This document shows, piece by piece, positions 1 through 8,017 of a stretch of DNA of 64,000 bases (within the stretch, counting starts at the first letter, position 1; each line of letters opens with the position of its first letter). Made by a program: the position numbers and the translations under genes. The notes under the pieces are model-generated. The model was not told where the DNA came from. It saw only the letters and a list, made by a program, of their open reading frames with translations, and ran no database searches. Source of the stretch: Dehalogenimonas sp. THU2 (lineage in GTDB: Bacteria; Chloroflexota; Dehalococcoidia; Dehalococcoidales; Dehalococcoidaceae); assembly GCF_039749495.1 (NCBI RefSeq), contig NZ_JBDLLU010000002.1, positions 1 through 64,000 of the forward strand, given 5' to 3'.

Positions 1-72
1 CAAAACACGACTACAACTCCAGATTATTATACCCGGCAATGTCATTGTGTCAAGACCAGTGGGTAGCGGACC

Positions 73-105
73 AAAAAAAGGCCCCCGTTTAAGGGGGCCT
101 TTTTT
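73..105 (-). terminator. Rho-independent terminator of the pilin gene
   Basis: A GC-rich stem (ggccccc paired with gggggcc) around a six-base loop is flanked by A and T runs on both sides. It lies just past the stop of the pilin gene on the minus strand and could act in both directions. Confidence 0.85.
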
Positions 106-127
106 AGACATGAAAAGCAATTATTGC

Positions 128-460
128 TTATGCAAGTGGGTTACCTGTGCCTGGCTCTACTGCACCACTCGTCTGGTTGATATCCCAAGTGTAGCTAACG
201 GCGTTAATCATATAACTTGCCACAGCGGCAACGTCAGCGGGAATGGCACCATCATTATCAAACATATAGGCTGCAACCGCTACCTGCACGTTATGCTGCT
301 CAGCGCGGGCGGCTTCAGTCTCACCGGAACCGATGAATCCAAGGATATTCGGTACGGCGACGGCGGCGATGACGCCCAGGATGGCAATGACAACCAAGAG
401 CTCAATCAGGGTAAAGCCCTTCTGGCCTTTGCGGAATTTTTTGAGATTTAAAAACTTCAT
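128..460 (-). CDS. type IV pilin-like protein (prepilin N-terminal methylation domain)
   Basis: This 110-residue protein has a short basic leader (residues 1-15), then the prepilin peptidase site G-FTLIE with the conserved Glu five residues after the cleavage point, then a hydrophobic helix to about residue 45. Class III signal peptides like this are processed by a PilD-type peptidase and the product is assembled into pili or pseudopili. The globular part is short and small-residue rich, and no C-terminal disulfide pair is seen, so major and minor pilin cannot be told apart. The ATG is preceded by an AAGGTGG ribosome site about 10 bases upstream. A strong terminator follows, so it appears to be monocistronic. 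The family call is firm; the role in adhesion, DNA uptake or secretion is not. Confidence 0.9.
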   Translation of the reverse strand: MKFLNLKKFRKGQKGFTLIELLVVIAILGVIAAVAVPNILGFIGSGETEAARAEQHNVQVAVAAYMFDNDGAIPADVAAVASYMINAVSYTWDINQTSGAVEPGTGNPLA

Positions 461-871
461 CTGTTTGTCACCACCTTTCCGTTTATAGTTTTTTCTATTT
501 ACTCACCAGATTTCAACTCTGTTTTCTGAGAGTACGAATGATTATAGTTGGACGGGTTGAGTATAGTCAATAGTATTATAGTTTATCCAGAAAACCGTTT
601 TGGAGGAGGACGATGGTACGGTCGTACTAGCTCGCAAACGTGTTTTTCCTCAACACCACCAATCCAGCTACAAATCCTCTTGTTTTTAATAACTTATAAC
701 AACTTTGTAATAACTATTAAACACCTGAAGGGAAAACGAAAGAAGTAGTTACAATGATGAACTTTTCAACGATTTGTTGTCATCAAAAACGTGACACGGC
801 GCGGAGGGCGAGTTTTCAGTTATCGGCGGGGGCAGGATTGAGGGCTGATGGCTGAAAGTTGGGCGGCGAAA
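461..871. other. intergenic region, no gene seen
   Basis: About 410 bases hold the upstream region of the pilin gene and AT-rich sequence with no convincing reading frame. Near 840-866 there is a short low-complexity run of the form gctgatggctgaaag. The same motif recurs at 1470-1500 and 51352-51380. Confidence 0.5.
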
Positions 872-1090
872 CTACAATTTTTCCCATTCATCGCGGCTAA
901 TACCAGCTTCTTTCAAAATGCGTGACAACAATTCCCTGCCAATGTTGGCGCTATGAGGATTCGGGATACTGAGCCGCGTTATCCCCTTGATCATCATCTG
1001 GTGCCGAGCTCCGGAAAACGGGCCGTCGAACCCGGCATTCCGCGGCGCGGCGACCAAGTCTTTCCGTGAGATTGGACCGAACGATGGCAT
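872..1090 (-). CDS. hicA: HicA-type mRNA interferase toxin
   Basis: A 72-residue protein of the usual HicA length. HicA is a small double-stranded-RNA-binding-fold ribonuclease that cleaves mRNA in a translation-independent way. The catalytic His lies in the G-x-R-H-Q-M-M segment at residues 27-33, followed by the family pattern RLSIPNPH and a C-terminal helix with LLSRILKEAGIS. Its ATG shares one base with the stop of the upstream hicB-like gene (TGATG overlap), so the two are translationally coupled. The antitoxin-first order is less common for HicAB but known. Activity is inferred from the motifs. Confidence 0.85.
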   Translation of the reverse strand: MPSFGPISRKDLVAAPRNAGFDGPFSGARHQMMIKGITRLSIPNPHSANIGRELLSRILKEAGISRDEWEKL

Positions 1091-1335
1091 CAGGTGGCTT
1101 CGGCCGGTATCTTGAGTTCGATGCCGTCAACTACGGGCAACGGCAAATGGCGGGCGATGCTGATCATTACCCAGTCTTCAAGTACTTCCCTTAGCTCCAG
1201 CCGACAACCTTCAAGCGTCGGACTGTTGGCCCAGACTCCCTGGAAACCGGAAATGGCACCATAATAGGATTTATCATCAGGCAGTATTTCATATTTAGCG
1301 TTTTTCATCGCCGCTTTAAAATAATCGGTTAACAT
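1090..1335 (-). CDS. hicB: HicB-type antitoxin
   Basis: An 81-residue protein with the HicB partial RNase H-like fold: a start resembling YEILPDDKSYYGAI, then the pattern SPTLEGCRLELREVLEDW. HicB binds and neutralises HicA and usually represses its own promoter. No separate DNA-binding domain is seen after residue 70, so autoregulation would depend on a short C-terminal element or on the complex. A GGAGG ribosome site sits four bases before the ATG. The gene overlaps hicA by one base. Confidence 0.82.
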   Translation of the reverse strand: MLTDYFKAAMKNAKYEILPDDKSYYGAISGFQGVWANSPTLEGCRLELREVLEDWVMISIARHLPLPVVDGIELKIPAEAT

Positions 1336-1430
1336 GTTTCCTCCCGGCCATGGATCCTGTTTTCAAGTATAAACCGCCTCAGCCGCCGTGGCAACTTGAG
1401 AGGCGGGGAGGGAAGTGTCAAATAGGGGGC

Positions 1431-1500
1431 GAAGTCACGAGTCACGAGTGGCGGGTTGCGGGGTGGGGGCTGAGAGCTGAAAGCTGATGGCTGATAGCTG
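1431..1500. repeat. low-complexity intergenic repeat (cacgagt and gctga-agctga runs)
   Basis: Imperfect runs of gtcacgagt and then of gctgaaagctgatggctga. The first kind recurs in opposite orientation inside two genes, at 28076-28109 and 53444-53477, where it is translated in frame. The second kind recurs near 840-866 and 51352-51380. Confidence 0.6.
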
Positions 1501-1564
1501 GGCGGGGGAATACCCGTTAAACTATTGAAAAAGTGCTCCTTTTAGCATACACTGGCTGTCCGTC

Positions 1565-1585
1565 TCTCCCTTTGGTAAAGGGAGA
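1565..1585. repeat. perfect hairpin upstream of the DUF559 gene
   Basis: Arms tctcccttt and aaagggaga pair perfectly over nine bases around a three-base loop. The hairpin sits 17 bases before the DUF559 start codon. It lacks a T tract, so it looks more like a REP-type palindrome or a leader structure than a terminator. Confidence 0.6.
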
Positions 1586-1602
1586 CTAATAGGGATTTAA
1601 CG

Positions 1603-2013
1603 ATGCTCCCTTACAACCATAAGCTCCTGGAAATCTCCAGAACCCTCAGAAAACACATGACCGATGCGGAATTGCGCCTCTGGTCAAAGATCAGGATGAA
1701 GCAGATCGGATATCAGTTCTACCGGCAGAAACCAATCGGAAATTATATCGCCGATTTCTATTGCCCCAGGGCCCGTTTGGTGGTTGAAGTTGACGGAGGC
1801 CATCATTATTCCGGAGATACTGCCTTGCATGACAAGGCGCGGGATGAGTACATGGTACGCCTCGGTCTGACGGTGATAAGGCTTTCCAACGCCGATGTCA
1901 TGAATAACCTCGATGGCGCAGTTCAGGCAATATGTGAGCACCTGGGGAAAATCCCCCTCAGTCCCCTCCTTCGACAAAGCTCAGGACTGGCTTTCGCGAA
2001 AGGGGGAGGGTAA
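1603..2013 (+). CDS. DUF559 (Vsr-like) endonuclease-fold protein
   Basis: A 136-residue DUF559 protein. Residues 1-115 carry the family pattern: an N-terminal helical RTLRKHMTDAELRLW segment, GYQFYRQKPIGNYIADFYCP, then LVVEVDGGHH. This is the PD-(D/E)xK-type core with the catalytic Asp in IADFYC, the E-V-D strand and a following His pair. The family is related to very-short-patch repair and restriction endonucleases; its substrate is generally unknown. The last 20 residues (from about SPLLRQSSG) are encoded by a dispersed hairpin repeat and do not look like family sequence. A perfect hairpin precedes the gene. The start is ATG; the ribosome site is weak (agggat). Confidence 0.85.
   Translation: MLPYNHKLLEISRTLRKHMTDAELRLWSKIRMKQIGYQFYRQKPIGNYIADFYCPRARLVVEVDGGHHYSGDTALHDKARDEYMVRLGLTVIRLSNADVMNNLDGAVQAICEHLGKIPLSPLLRQSSGLAFAKGGG
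1957..2012. repeat. REP-like element translated as the C-terminus of the DUF559 protein
   Basis: Contains ccttcgacaaagctcagga and a ctttcgcgaaag palindrome. The core, read on the other strand, is close to the cctgagcctgtcgaaggg core found inside nrdJ at 25725-25874 and 27687-27713. It supplies the last codons and the stop region of the DUF559 gene. Confidence 0.65.
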
Positions 2014-2017
2014 ACCC

Positions 2018-2995
2018 CTACTCCAGCCGGTAAGCCACGTAGATATCCGTCTCCAGCTTGACTCCGTCCTTGTAGTACGGGTGGGTGAAGTAGAGGTTGC
2101 CCGCGGCGTCCAGGGAGGCTTCACCGGCGAACTGTGAGATTATCAGCTCCGGCGCCTGCCACTCTCCGCCGGCCATCCGCACCGAGCGGAAGATGGCTGG
2201 AGAGCCGAGGTAGGTCCGGGTAAACCACATCTCATTGGCGTCTGCCGTAAGGAAGGGCCAGCCGTCCGTTTCCGGGCTGTTGATGACAGTCACGTTCTGC
2301 GGCGGTCCCCAGGCGCCATTCTCATTCCGGCAAACCCAGATGTCGTAGCCGCCCAAGCCGCCCGGCCGGTCCGAGTGATAATAAAGCTCCTGCCCATCCG
2401 CCGTGATGTGCAACTCCCCGACCTGGTACGACGGGTCGAAAGCCGCGGAGCGCCAGCCGGTCCATTGGCCGCCGGTGTTCTGCGCGACGAACCACGTCAT
2501 GCCGGTCATGCCGGTCCTGATGGTGCAGAACCACATGGTGTTCCCCTGCACGAAGGCGCAGCCGTCCATGACCTGGATGCCGGGATCCGCCAACACCACC
2601 CGCTCCGGTTTGCTCCACACCCCACTGGTCTGGTGAGAAACGTAGATCCCCGTTACCCCCTGGTCCAGTTGCATGCCGGCGGGGAGGTTGGGATCCGGGG
2701 TGAACCAGAGGTAAAGCGTGTTACCGTCCGGCATGATGAAGGCGGAGTCCTCAGCCCCGGCGGTATTAACCGGATAAGGCAGGGGAACCGGAGAAGCGAA
2801 GTCCGTGGAATGGAGGAGCGGGGGATAGACGTCGGTCTCCGGGGTTATCTTGACCTGGGAGGCCGGTATCAGGCTCTCAGGATCGGGGGGCGGGGTGGTG
2901 AGGGGCGGTGAGGCGGGGGGCGGCGTCCCCGGCGGCGCGCAGCCGCCCGCGGCAATGATGAGGAGAAACGGGAGCAGTATGACATTCTTTTTCAT
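2018..2995 (-). CDS. lipoprotein with TolB/PD40-like beta-propeller repeats
   Basis: About 325 residues from the ATG at 2995, chosen because it begins a proper lipoprotein signal (MKKN, hydrophobic stretch, then AAGGC as lipobox) while the longer upstream frame adds a non-signal N-terminus. A Pro/Thr-rich linker follows, then repeated blade-like units such as GAEDSAFIMPDGNTLYLWF, ELHITADGQELYYHSDRPGG and DGWPFLTADANEMWF. These match the PD40/TolB propeller pattern. It is probably tethered to the outside of the membrane and may bind a ligand or protein; no catalytic residues are evident. It is convergent with the DUF559 gene, four bases apart. Confidence 0.8.
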   Translation of the reverse strand: MKKNVILLPFLLIIAAGGCAPPGTPPPASPPLTTPPPDPESLIPASQVKITPETDVYPPLLHSTDFASPVPLPYPVNTAGAEDSAFIMPDGNTLYLWFTPDPNLPAGMQLDQGVTGIYVSHQTSGVWSKPERVVLADPGIQVMDGCAFVQGNTMWFCTIRTGMTGMTWFVAQNTGGQWTGWRSAAFDPSYQVGELHITADGQELYYHSDRPGGLGGYDIWVCRNENGAWGPPQNVTVINSPETDGWPFLTADANEMWFTRTYLGSPAIFRSVRMAGGEWQAPELIISQFAGEASLDAAGNLYFTHPYYKDGVKLETDIYVAYRLE

Positions 2996-3069
2996 CCGCC
3001 GTAACCGTACGTAAGCGTCAGTATAACACAGCAACGTCCTCCCCGCCCCGCCATGCTACCCCAAATTAA

Positions 3070-3122
3070 CTTGTACCCATTGGTAGTATTTGATTATTGG
3101 TAGTATTGGTAGTATTCGCCCC
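3070..3122. repeat. dispersed intergenic repeat (ttggtagtatt runs)
   Basis: Tandem-like ttggtagtatt units followed by a C-rich tract. A close relative lies at 7960-8008 in the same orientation, and both sit just upstream of a plus-strand gene. Confidence 0.65.
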
Positions 3123-3257
3123 CCTCCCCCCTATCCTTTCCACCCCTCCGGCATTATAACCAAATGAACCGTTTTTTGTTTTCCGGAACTTTAGTAATAT
3201 AGTAGAAAGCGGGTATCCGGTAATCGCGCGCCGGATTTCCATTGACCTGTTAGCCTT

Positions 3258-3265
3258 GCTATAAT
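3258..3265 (+). promoter_or_regulatory. extended -10 promoter of the surface protein gene
   Basis: TGCTATAAT gives a perfect -10 hexamer with an extended TGn element about 43 bases before the start codon. No good -35 is present at the usual distance. Confidence 0.6.
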
Positions 3266-3307
3266 ACCCGTGCTTGAACCCGTACTTGAAAATCAGGAGG
3301 ATATACA

Positions 3308-5365
3308 TTGAAATCCAAGTTTAAAGCACTTTTACGCCGCCTGCCGGTGATGCTCTTGGCAGCCCTGGCTTTAACGGCGACAGCGGCACCGGTGAGCGCG
3401 GCGGATGGGACCTGGACCGCGGCCGTGGGCGGGTTCCCCCTGGATGTCGTGCCGGTAACCGGGTCCGGTTTTACGCCCGATAATCCTTTCACGATCACCT
3501 TCCAGGGCAACCAGGTCGCCACCGGCACGTCCAGCGGCACAGGGACCATCGCAGCCTCTTTCTCGGTACCGCTGGTGCCTCGCGGCAATTATGCCCTGAA
3601 TATCGTAAGCGCGGGCGATACCGCGGTGCCCAAGAACTTCCAGGTTGTCTCTAAGATCTTCGTTATGCCGACACAGGGTTCAGTAGGTAGTGAAATGTCG
3701 GTACAGGGCGTGGGGTTCACCGCGTTCACAGCCGTCACCATTCATTTTGACAGCCTGACCAACCCCGTCCTGTCCCAGGCCACCACCAACGCGAACGGCA
3801 CCTTTACCACAAACGTTTTCGCCACTCCTTCGACAACTGCTGGTAACCATGTTGTTTACGCCAAGGAAACGGCGAGCGGATTATTCTCCAACACCAACTT
3901 CATTGTGAATGCCGGAATCGCCTTATCGGTAGCCGAAGGCCATGTCGGTGATATCGTCACCGTCACCGGCGGCGGCTTTACCGCGGGCGGGTCTGTCCAG
4001 CTTTACTTCGACACCGTTGACGCGGCTAACCTGATTAAGGCGGTGACCGCCAACGCCGCGTCCTCCACAACTCCCGGCTCCATTTCCACGACCATCACTA
4101 TTCCCGCCACCGCCAGGGGCAACCACACGATCATCGCCCGTGACGTGACATCCACACTGGTGACCCCGGGCAAGGTATTCGCCGTCACACCCAAAATCAT
4201 TATCAATCCCGCGACCGGCGCCGTCGGTTCTCAGGTGACCGTTACCGGTGCCGGCTTCAGCGCCAACACCAGCGTCAGTTTCGAATGGGACGGCAGCGCC
4301 ATCTCCGGCGTGGCCGCCGTAACCAGCAATGCCACCGGCGGCTTCACTAAAACGTTTACCATCCCGAACGCCACTTCCGGCGAACATACCATCACCGCCC
4401 GCGACGCCATCGGCCCGGCTGAAGAGGTTTATTCGGTCGCAGCTAAGATTACCCTGTCGCCTGATTCCGGCACCGCCGGCAGTACGGTCAACGTCCAGGG
4501 CAACGGCTTCATGACCACCGGCACCGTCAACATCACCTACGACAACGTGGTTATGGCCACCGCCACCCTGACCAACGGCACGTTCAGCGCCTCCTTCACC
4601 GTGCCGGGCGGCATGTCCGGCACTCACACCGTCCGGGCGACCGACAGCCAGAACAATACCGCGGTGGCCGCGTTCACCGCTACCCTGAGCGCGACTCTCG
4701 ACCCGATCACCACCGAGGCCGCACCGGGACATGTCAGCCAGGATCTGACTATCACCGGTACGGGGTTCCTGCCTAATTCAGCTATTACCGTTAAGTTCGG
4801 CGACAACAATATCGCCTCCGCCACCTCCAACGCCACCGGCGCGTTCACCACCGCCTTCAAGGCGCCCGCCGTGGCCGCCGGCACCTATGTCATAACCGTC
4901 ACCGACGGCACCAACACCCGCACCTTCAACTTCTTTATGGAGGCCGTGGCTCCGGCCGCGCCAGAGCTGGTCATCTTCACCGAGGAGAACAAGGCCAAGC
5001 AGCCCATCACCTTCGAGTGGAACGACATCACCGACGACTCCGGGGTAGTCTATACCCTGCAGATTGGCACCGACTCCACCTTCAACGCCCTGGTGCTGCA
5101 GAAAGAAGGCCTGACCGCCTCCTCCTATACCATGACCGAGGAAGAAAAACTGGAGACGGTGTCCAAGGACGCGCCCTACTACTGGCGTGTCATCGCCACC
5201 GACGGCGCCGGCAACATCAGCGCCCCCTCTACCGCTAACTCGTTCACCGTCGGCTTCTCCTTCGCCGATGTCCCGGTCTGGGCCTGGGCGGTCGGCGGTG
5301 TCTTCCTGGTGATCATCATCGGCGGCCTGGCATACGTCATCTACCGCCGCAGCGCCAGCTACTAG
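3308..5365 (+). CDS. large secreted or membrane-anchored protein with Ig-like (IPT/TIG-type) repeats
   Basis: 685 residues from a TTG start, selected by an AGGAGG site seven bases upstream. A Sec signal peptide ends near residue 31 (SAAD). About seven repeats of 75-85 residues follow, each with the pattern GS-x-VTVTGxGF, an aspartate/asparagine turn, GxFTxTFxVP and GxHTIxAxD. This is the usual pattern of IPT/TIG-like or bacterial Ig-like domains. A fibronectin-like segment (about 545-640) with PYYWRVIATDGAGN precedes a single C-terminal membrane helix near residues 655-678 and a short basic tail. The layout suggests a cell-wall or S-layer-type surface protein held by its C-terminus. It is followed by a strong terminator. 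Confidence 0.85.
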   Translation: MKSKFKALLRRLPVMLLAALALTATAAPVSAADGTWTAAVGGFPLDVVPVTGSGFTPDNPFTITFQGNQVATGTSSGTGTIAASFSVPLVPRGNYALNIVSAGDTAVPKNFQVVSKIFVMPTQGSVGSEMSVQGVGFTAFTAVTIHFDSLTNPVLSQATTNANGTFTTNVFATPSTTAGNHVVYAKETASGLFSNTNFIVNAGIALSVAEGHVGDIVTVTGGGFTAGGSVQLYFDTVDAANLIKAVTANAASSTTPGSISTTITIPATARGNHTIIARDVTSTLVTPGKVFAVTPKIIINPATGAVGSQVTVTGAGFSANTSVSFEWDGSAISGVAAVTSNATGGFTKTFTIPNATSGEHTITARDAIGPAEEVYSVAAKITLSPDSGTAGSTVNVQGNGFMTTGTVNITYDNVVMATATLTNGTFSASFTVPGGMSGTHTVRATDSQNNTAVAAFTATLSATLDPITTEAAPGHVSQDLTITGTGFLPNSAITVKFGDNNIASATSNATGAFTTAFKAPAVAAGTYVITVTDGTNTRTFNFFMEAVAPAAPELVIFTEENKAKQPITFEWNDITDDSGVVYTLQIGTDSTFNALVLQKEGLTASSYTMTEEEKLETVSKDAPYYWRVIATDGAGNISAPSTANSFTVGFSFADVPVWAWAVGGVFLVIIIGGLAYVIYRRSASY

Positions 5366-5384
5366 GTTTTATTCACGCGATAGC

Positions 5385-5417
5385 AAGAGCCCCCTCTCAC
5401 GAGGGGGCTCTTTTTTT
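5385..5417 (+). terminator. Rho-independent terminator of the surface protein gene
   Basis: The stem aagagccccctc / gagggggctctt with a four-base loop is followed by a run of seven T. It lies 20 bases after the stop codon. Confidence 0.92.
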
Positions 5418-5543
5418 GTCATCCGCCACCCCACACCCAAAATTACGTGTTTCTACTAATAGCCAAGCCGTCTAAAACCATATATTGTTATAGATGGAAC
5501 GCGACGCGCGGTTCGGGAATCAACATATACAGGAGCTTTAACT

Positions 5544-5909
5544 TTGGCTGAAGAATTCGAGGAAGACCGTTTCCGGGGCACGACACCCGTGGCCTACTCC
5601 ACCAACTGGCGTAAACCGGACCTGGGCCGCACCTTCGTCTGGGCCTGGACGCAATGGTACGAGCGACTTGAGGGACCGACCGGAGCCGTGGCTTTCACGC
5701 CGGTGGCGGATTGGGAGGACGAACTGCGGCGATGGCTGAAACAGCAAAGCCCCGACACCGAACTCACAGACATCAGCCAGAGTGAATTCGGCATCCGGGT
5801 ATTGGAAGAGTTCCTTGACCAGACACCGCTATATCCGGAGGCACCGGAACTGGCTGACGAGAACCCCTTCTCCGAACAGGGGCCGGGGGAGGACCTGGAG
5901 CACTACTAA
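5544..5909 (+). CDS. hypothetical acidic protein
   Basis: A 121-residue protein from a TTG start with an AGGAG site eight bases upstream. It has no signal peptide or membrane segment and is rich in Glu and Asp, ending in GPGEDLEHY. Trp residues are unusually frequent in the first 85 residues (for example RTFVWAWTQWYERLEG). I do not recognise a family. It stands alone between two terminator-like stems, which suggests its own transcription unit. Good ribosome site and codon use support it as a real gene; function unknown. Confidence 0.7.
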   Translation: MAEEFEEDRFRGTTPVAYSTNWRKPDLGRTFVWAWTQWYERLEGPTGAVAFTPVADWEDELRRWLKQQSPDTELTDISQSEFGIRVLEEFLDQTPLYPEAPELADENPFSEQGPGEDLEHY

Positions 5910-5946
5910 GGGCGGTCCCGACTGAAAAAACTACCTTTTGAAACAT

Positions 5947-5973
5947 ACCCGCGGCATCCGTAATACCGCGGGT
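5947..5973 (+). terminator. stem-loop after the acidic protein gene
   Basis: Arms acccgcgg and ccgcgggt pair perfectly around an 11-base loop, 37 bases after the stop. The following sequence is only weakly T-rich, so termination is likely but not certain. Confidence 0.5.
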
Positions 5974-6156
5974 CTCTTCCGCGTCGCTTCACCGGATTTT
6001 CTGGTGTCCCACCTCAATTTTCCACCCTGTCCCAAAGCTAAACGTGACAAATATCACTTACCTTCAAAGCATTAAGCTTTATAATGGACGGAGCTGCGGC
6101 CGGCGTATAATTTGTACCTTACGATTGATCCGCGGCTAAAGGAGAAAAACCAGATA

Positions 6157-6663
6157 TTGAAAAAACACATACTTCTGACATCTATCATCGTCGTTTGTGT
6201 TTCATGGATGGGAATGGCGGCAGCTGTCGTCGCGGCTACCCCGGATGCGGTGAACCCGGGACAGTACGTGATCACCACCAAGGCAGCTTCCGAAGAGCCC
6301 GGCCTGGCGCCGGAACCTGATAACGGCCCGCTCTTCCCGGTTTCACCTTCAACGCCTGTGCCAACGGTACCCGCGACGGTGACTGATCCGACACCCACTC
6401 CGGCCCCGACACCGGCACCGACTCTACCTCCGACGCTGACGCCAACTCCGACGCCGACTCCAGCGCCAACGCCGCCTCCAACGGTGACACCAACTCCGAC
6501 GCCGACGCCACCTCCAACACTGGCGCCGACTCCGGAACCGACGGTAACTCCTCCCCCGCCTCCTCCGCCCACAACTTCGGAACCCCTGTTGCCGCCGCAG
6601 CCCACCGGTAAAGCCCATCTGAGTCTGCCGGAGTATCAGCCATTCTGCTCTGTGTGCCACTAA
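6157..6663 (+). CDS. secreted Pro/Thr-rich protein ending in a CxxCH haem-binding motif
   Basis: 168 residues from a TTG at 6157, chosen because AAAGGAG lies 12 bases upstream and the product then starts with a clean signal peptide (LKKH, hydrophobic core, AAVVAA). Residues about 70-145 are a low-complexity PTP repeat (TPTPTPAPTPPPTVTP) typical of extracellular linkers. The protein stops directly after FCSVCH, a CxxCH motif that in c-type cytochromes binds haem covalently. There is no Met or second His ligand region after it and no recognisable cytochrome fold, so it may be a minimal haem- or metal-binding peptide on a long stalk. A terminator 28 bases downstream shows the gene ends here naturally. 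A longer frame from 6112 lacks a ribosome site. Confidence 0.75.
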   Translation: MKKHILLTSIIVVCVSWMGMAAAVVAATPDAVNPGQYVITTKAASEEPGLAPEPDNGPLFPVSPSTPVPTVPATVTDPTPTPAPTPAPTLPPTLTPTPTPTPAPTPPPTVTPTPTPTPPPTLAPTPEPTVTPPPPPPPTTSEPLLPPQPTGKAHLSLPEYQPFCSVCH

Positions 6664-6690
6664 AAACTGAATATCGGAAAAAGAATAGTA

Positions 6691-6716
6691 AGAAGGCCGG
6701 TTTTCACCGGCCTTCT
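6691..6716 (+). terminator. Rho-independent-type hairpin
   Basis: agaaggccgg / ccggccttct is a perfect 10-base stem with a six-base loop, followed by a short pyrimidine tract. It lies 28 bases after the stop of the CxxCH protein gene. Confidence 0.75.
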
Positions 6717-6821
6717 TCCGTTTGTGTCCGATCCGTTGTTGGCGCCGAGCTTCCCTCGTTCCCACGGGATATCCAAATCAGTATATTGGCATTATCCGTC
6801 CCCACCCCTTAAAATAGACCC

Positions 6822-7514
6822 GTGAACATCCCCCGTCTACTCTATCAGCTCCAGGAAATCGACCTCGCCATCGAGGCCGCGCAGGCGGGCATCGCCGCCG
6901 TGAAGGCGGACCTGGCCGCCGATCCGCTGGCTGCCGAACGCCGCGCCATCGCCGGGTTGAAAGCCAAACTCGACACCCTGCGCCACGAACTGCGGGAAAC
7001 CTCGGCGGAAGCCGACGACTTTTCCGTGCGCATCATGAACCATGAGGAACAGCTTTACAGCGGCCGGGTCACGAGCCCCAAGGAACTGACCGCTCTGCAG
7101 AAAGACATAGATCTGCTCAAAGGCCACCGCGCTCCCTACGAGGAAAAGGCGCTGGAACTGATGGACGCCATCGAAACCACGGAAAACGCCATCGATACCG
7201 CCGAGATAACCCTGCAGCGGCACAAGGAAGCCCTGGAGACCAACCGGCAGAAACTGGAAAAACAGCTTAAGAAACTCGGCGACGAACTGGCCGGACTGGA
7301 ATCCCGCCGTGCCGCGCTCCTGGCCGAGATACCGCCGTCAGCCGTTACCGAGTACGAATGGATCAAAAAACAGCGGGGGTGCGCCGTGGCTAAGGTGGAG
7401 CAGTCCATCTGCCGCGGCTGCGGCATCGCCGTGACCACCGCCTGGATGCACCGCGCCCGCTCCGGCGAGCCGGTCCACTGCCCTTCCTGCAACCGTATCT
7501 TATATCTGGAGTAA
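6822..7514 (+). CDS. coiled-coil protein with C-terminal C4 zinc ribbon (CT398/DUF164 type)
   Basis: 230 residues from a GTG start. Residues 1-175 form a long helical hairpin with heptad patterns and many Glu/Lys/Leu. The C-terminus carries a zinc ribbon of two Cys pairs (CRGCGI near residue 193 and CPSC near 220). This architecture is that of the widespread zf-RING_7/CT398-like family, often encoded next to RNase H and thought to be a nucleic-acid-associated adaptor; its biochemical role is not settled. The gene ends six bases before the RNase H start, so the two are almost surely co-transcribed. Confidence 0.85.
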   Translation: MNIPRLLYQLQEIDLAIEAAQAGIAAVKADLAADPLAAERRAIAGLKAKLDTLRHELRETSAEADDFSVRIMNHEEQLYSGRVTSPKELTALQKDIDLLKGHRAPYEEKALELMDAIETTENAIDTAEITLQRHKEALETNRQKLEKQLKKLGDELAGLESRRAALLAEIPPSAVTEYEWIKKQRGCAVAKVEQSICRGCGIAVTTAWMHRARSGEPVHCPSCNRILYLE

Positions 7515-7520
7515 AGCATT

Positions 7521-7928
7521 TTGACTCACCTTATCGCCAACACCGATGGCGCCTGCCGCGGCAACCCCGGCGCCTCCGCCCTGGGCGTCCTGCTCAGGAC
7601 CCCCACCGGGCAGGTGGTAAAGGAGATATGCCGCCCCCTGGGCAGCATGACCAACAACCAGGCGGAGTACCACGCCGTCATCTGCGCACTGGAAGAAGCT
7701 TTGAAACTGGGCGCCACGGAACTGTCCCTCAACGCCGACTCCGAACTGGTCGTCAAGCAGCTCAACGGCCAGTACCGGGTCAAGAACCCCGGCCTGGCGC
7801 CCCTCTATGCCAGAGTAAAAGCCCTGGAACCCAAATTCAAAAGCGTAAAATACCGCTACGTCCCCCGCGAGCGCAACCGCGAAGCCGACGCGCTGGCGAA
7901 TAAAGCACTCGACGACCTGAAGGGCTAA
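7521..7928 (+). CDS. rnhA: ribonuclease HI family protein
   Basis: 135 residues from a TTG start. RNase H hydrolyses the RNA strand of RNA-DNA hybrids during replication and R-loop removal. The four acidic catalytic residues are visible in their usual settings: Asp in NTDGACRGNPG (residue 8), Glu in NNQAEYHAV (about 49), Asp in NADSELVVKQL (about 73) and Asp in NREADALANKAL (about 124). The compact form without the basic handle region is the short bacterial/archaeal-type RNase HI. It follows the zinc-ribbon protein by six bases. The start region lacks a strong ribosome site, consistent with translational coupling. Confidence 0.92.
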   Translation: MTHLIANTDGACRGNPGASALGVLLRTPTGQVVKEICRPLGSMTNNQAEYHAVICALEEALKLGATELSLNADSELVVKQLNGQYRVKNPGLAPLYARVKALEPKFKSVKYRYVPRERNREADALANKALDDLKG

Positions 7929-7959
7929 CCCTCACACTCGTCCCCCGCCCCCCTATCGG

Positions 7960-8008
7960 TAATATTGGATTATTTGACTATTGGTATTATTGGTAGTATT
8001 CGTCCATC
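7960..8008. repeat. dispersed intergenic repeat (ttggtagtattcg)
   Basis: Runs of ggtaatattgg and ttggtattattggtagtattcg, followed by a C-rich tract, closely resemble 3070-3122. Confidence 0.65.
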
Positions 8009-8017
8009 CTTCCCCCC

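Noticed and set aside
2375-2911. 178-codon plus-strand frame opposite the propeller lipoprotein
   Set aside because: Shadow frame with Arg/Gly/Pro-rich sequence; the minus-strand lipoprotein has a lipobox and blade repeats.
3923-4732. 269-codon minus-strand frame within the surface protein
   Set aside because: Produced by the repetitive, GC-rich Ig-like repeats; no start signal and no recognisable protein pattern.
6370-6560. tandem array that could be taken for a CRISPR or structural repeat
   Set aside because: The short ccaactccgacgc-type units code for a Pro/Thr stalk and have no unique spacers of constant length.
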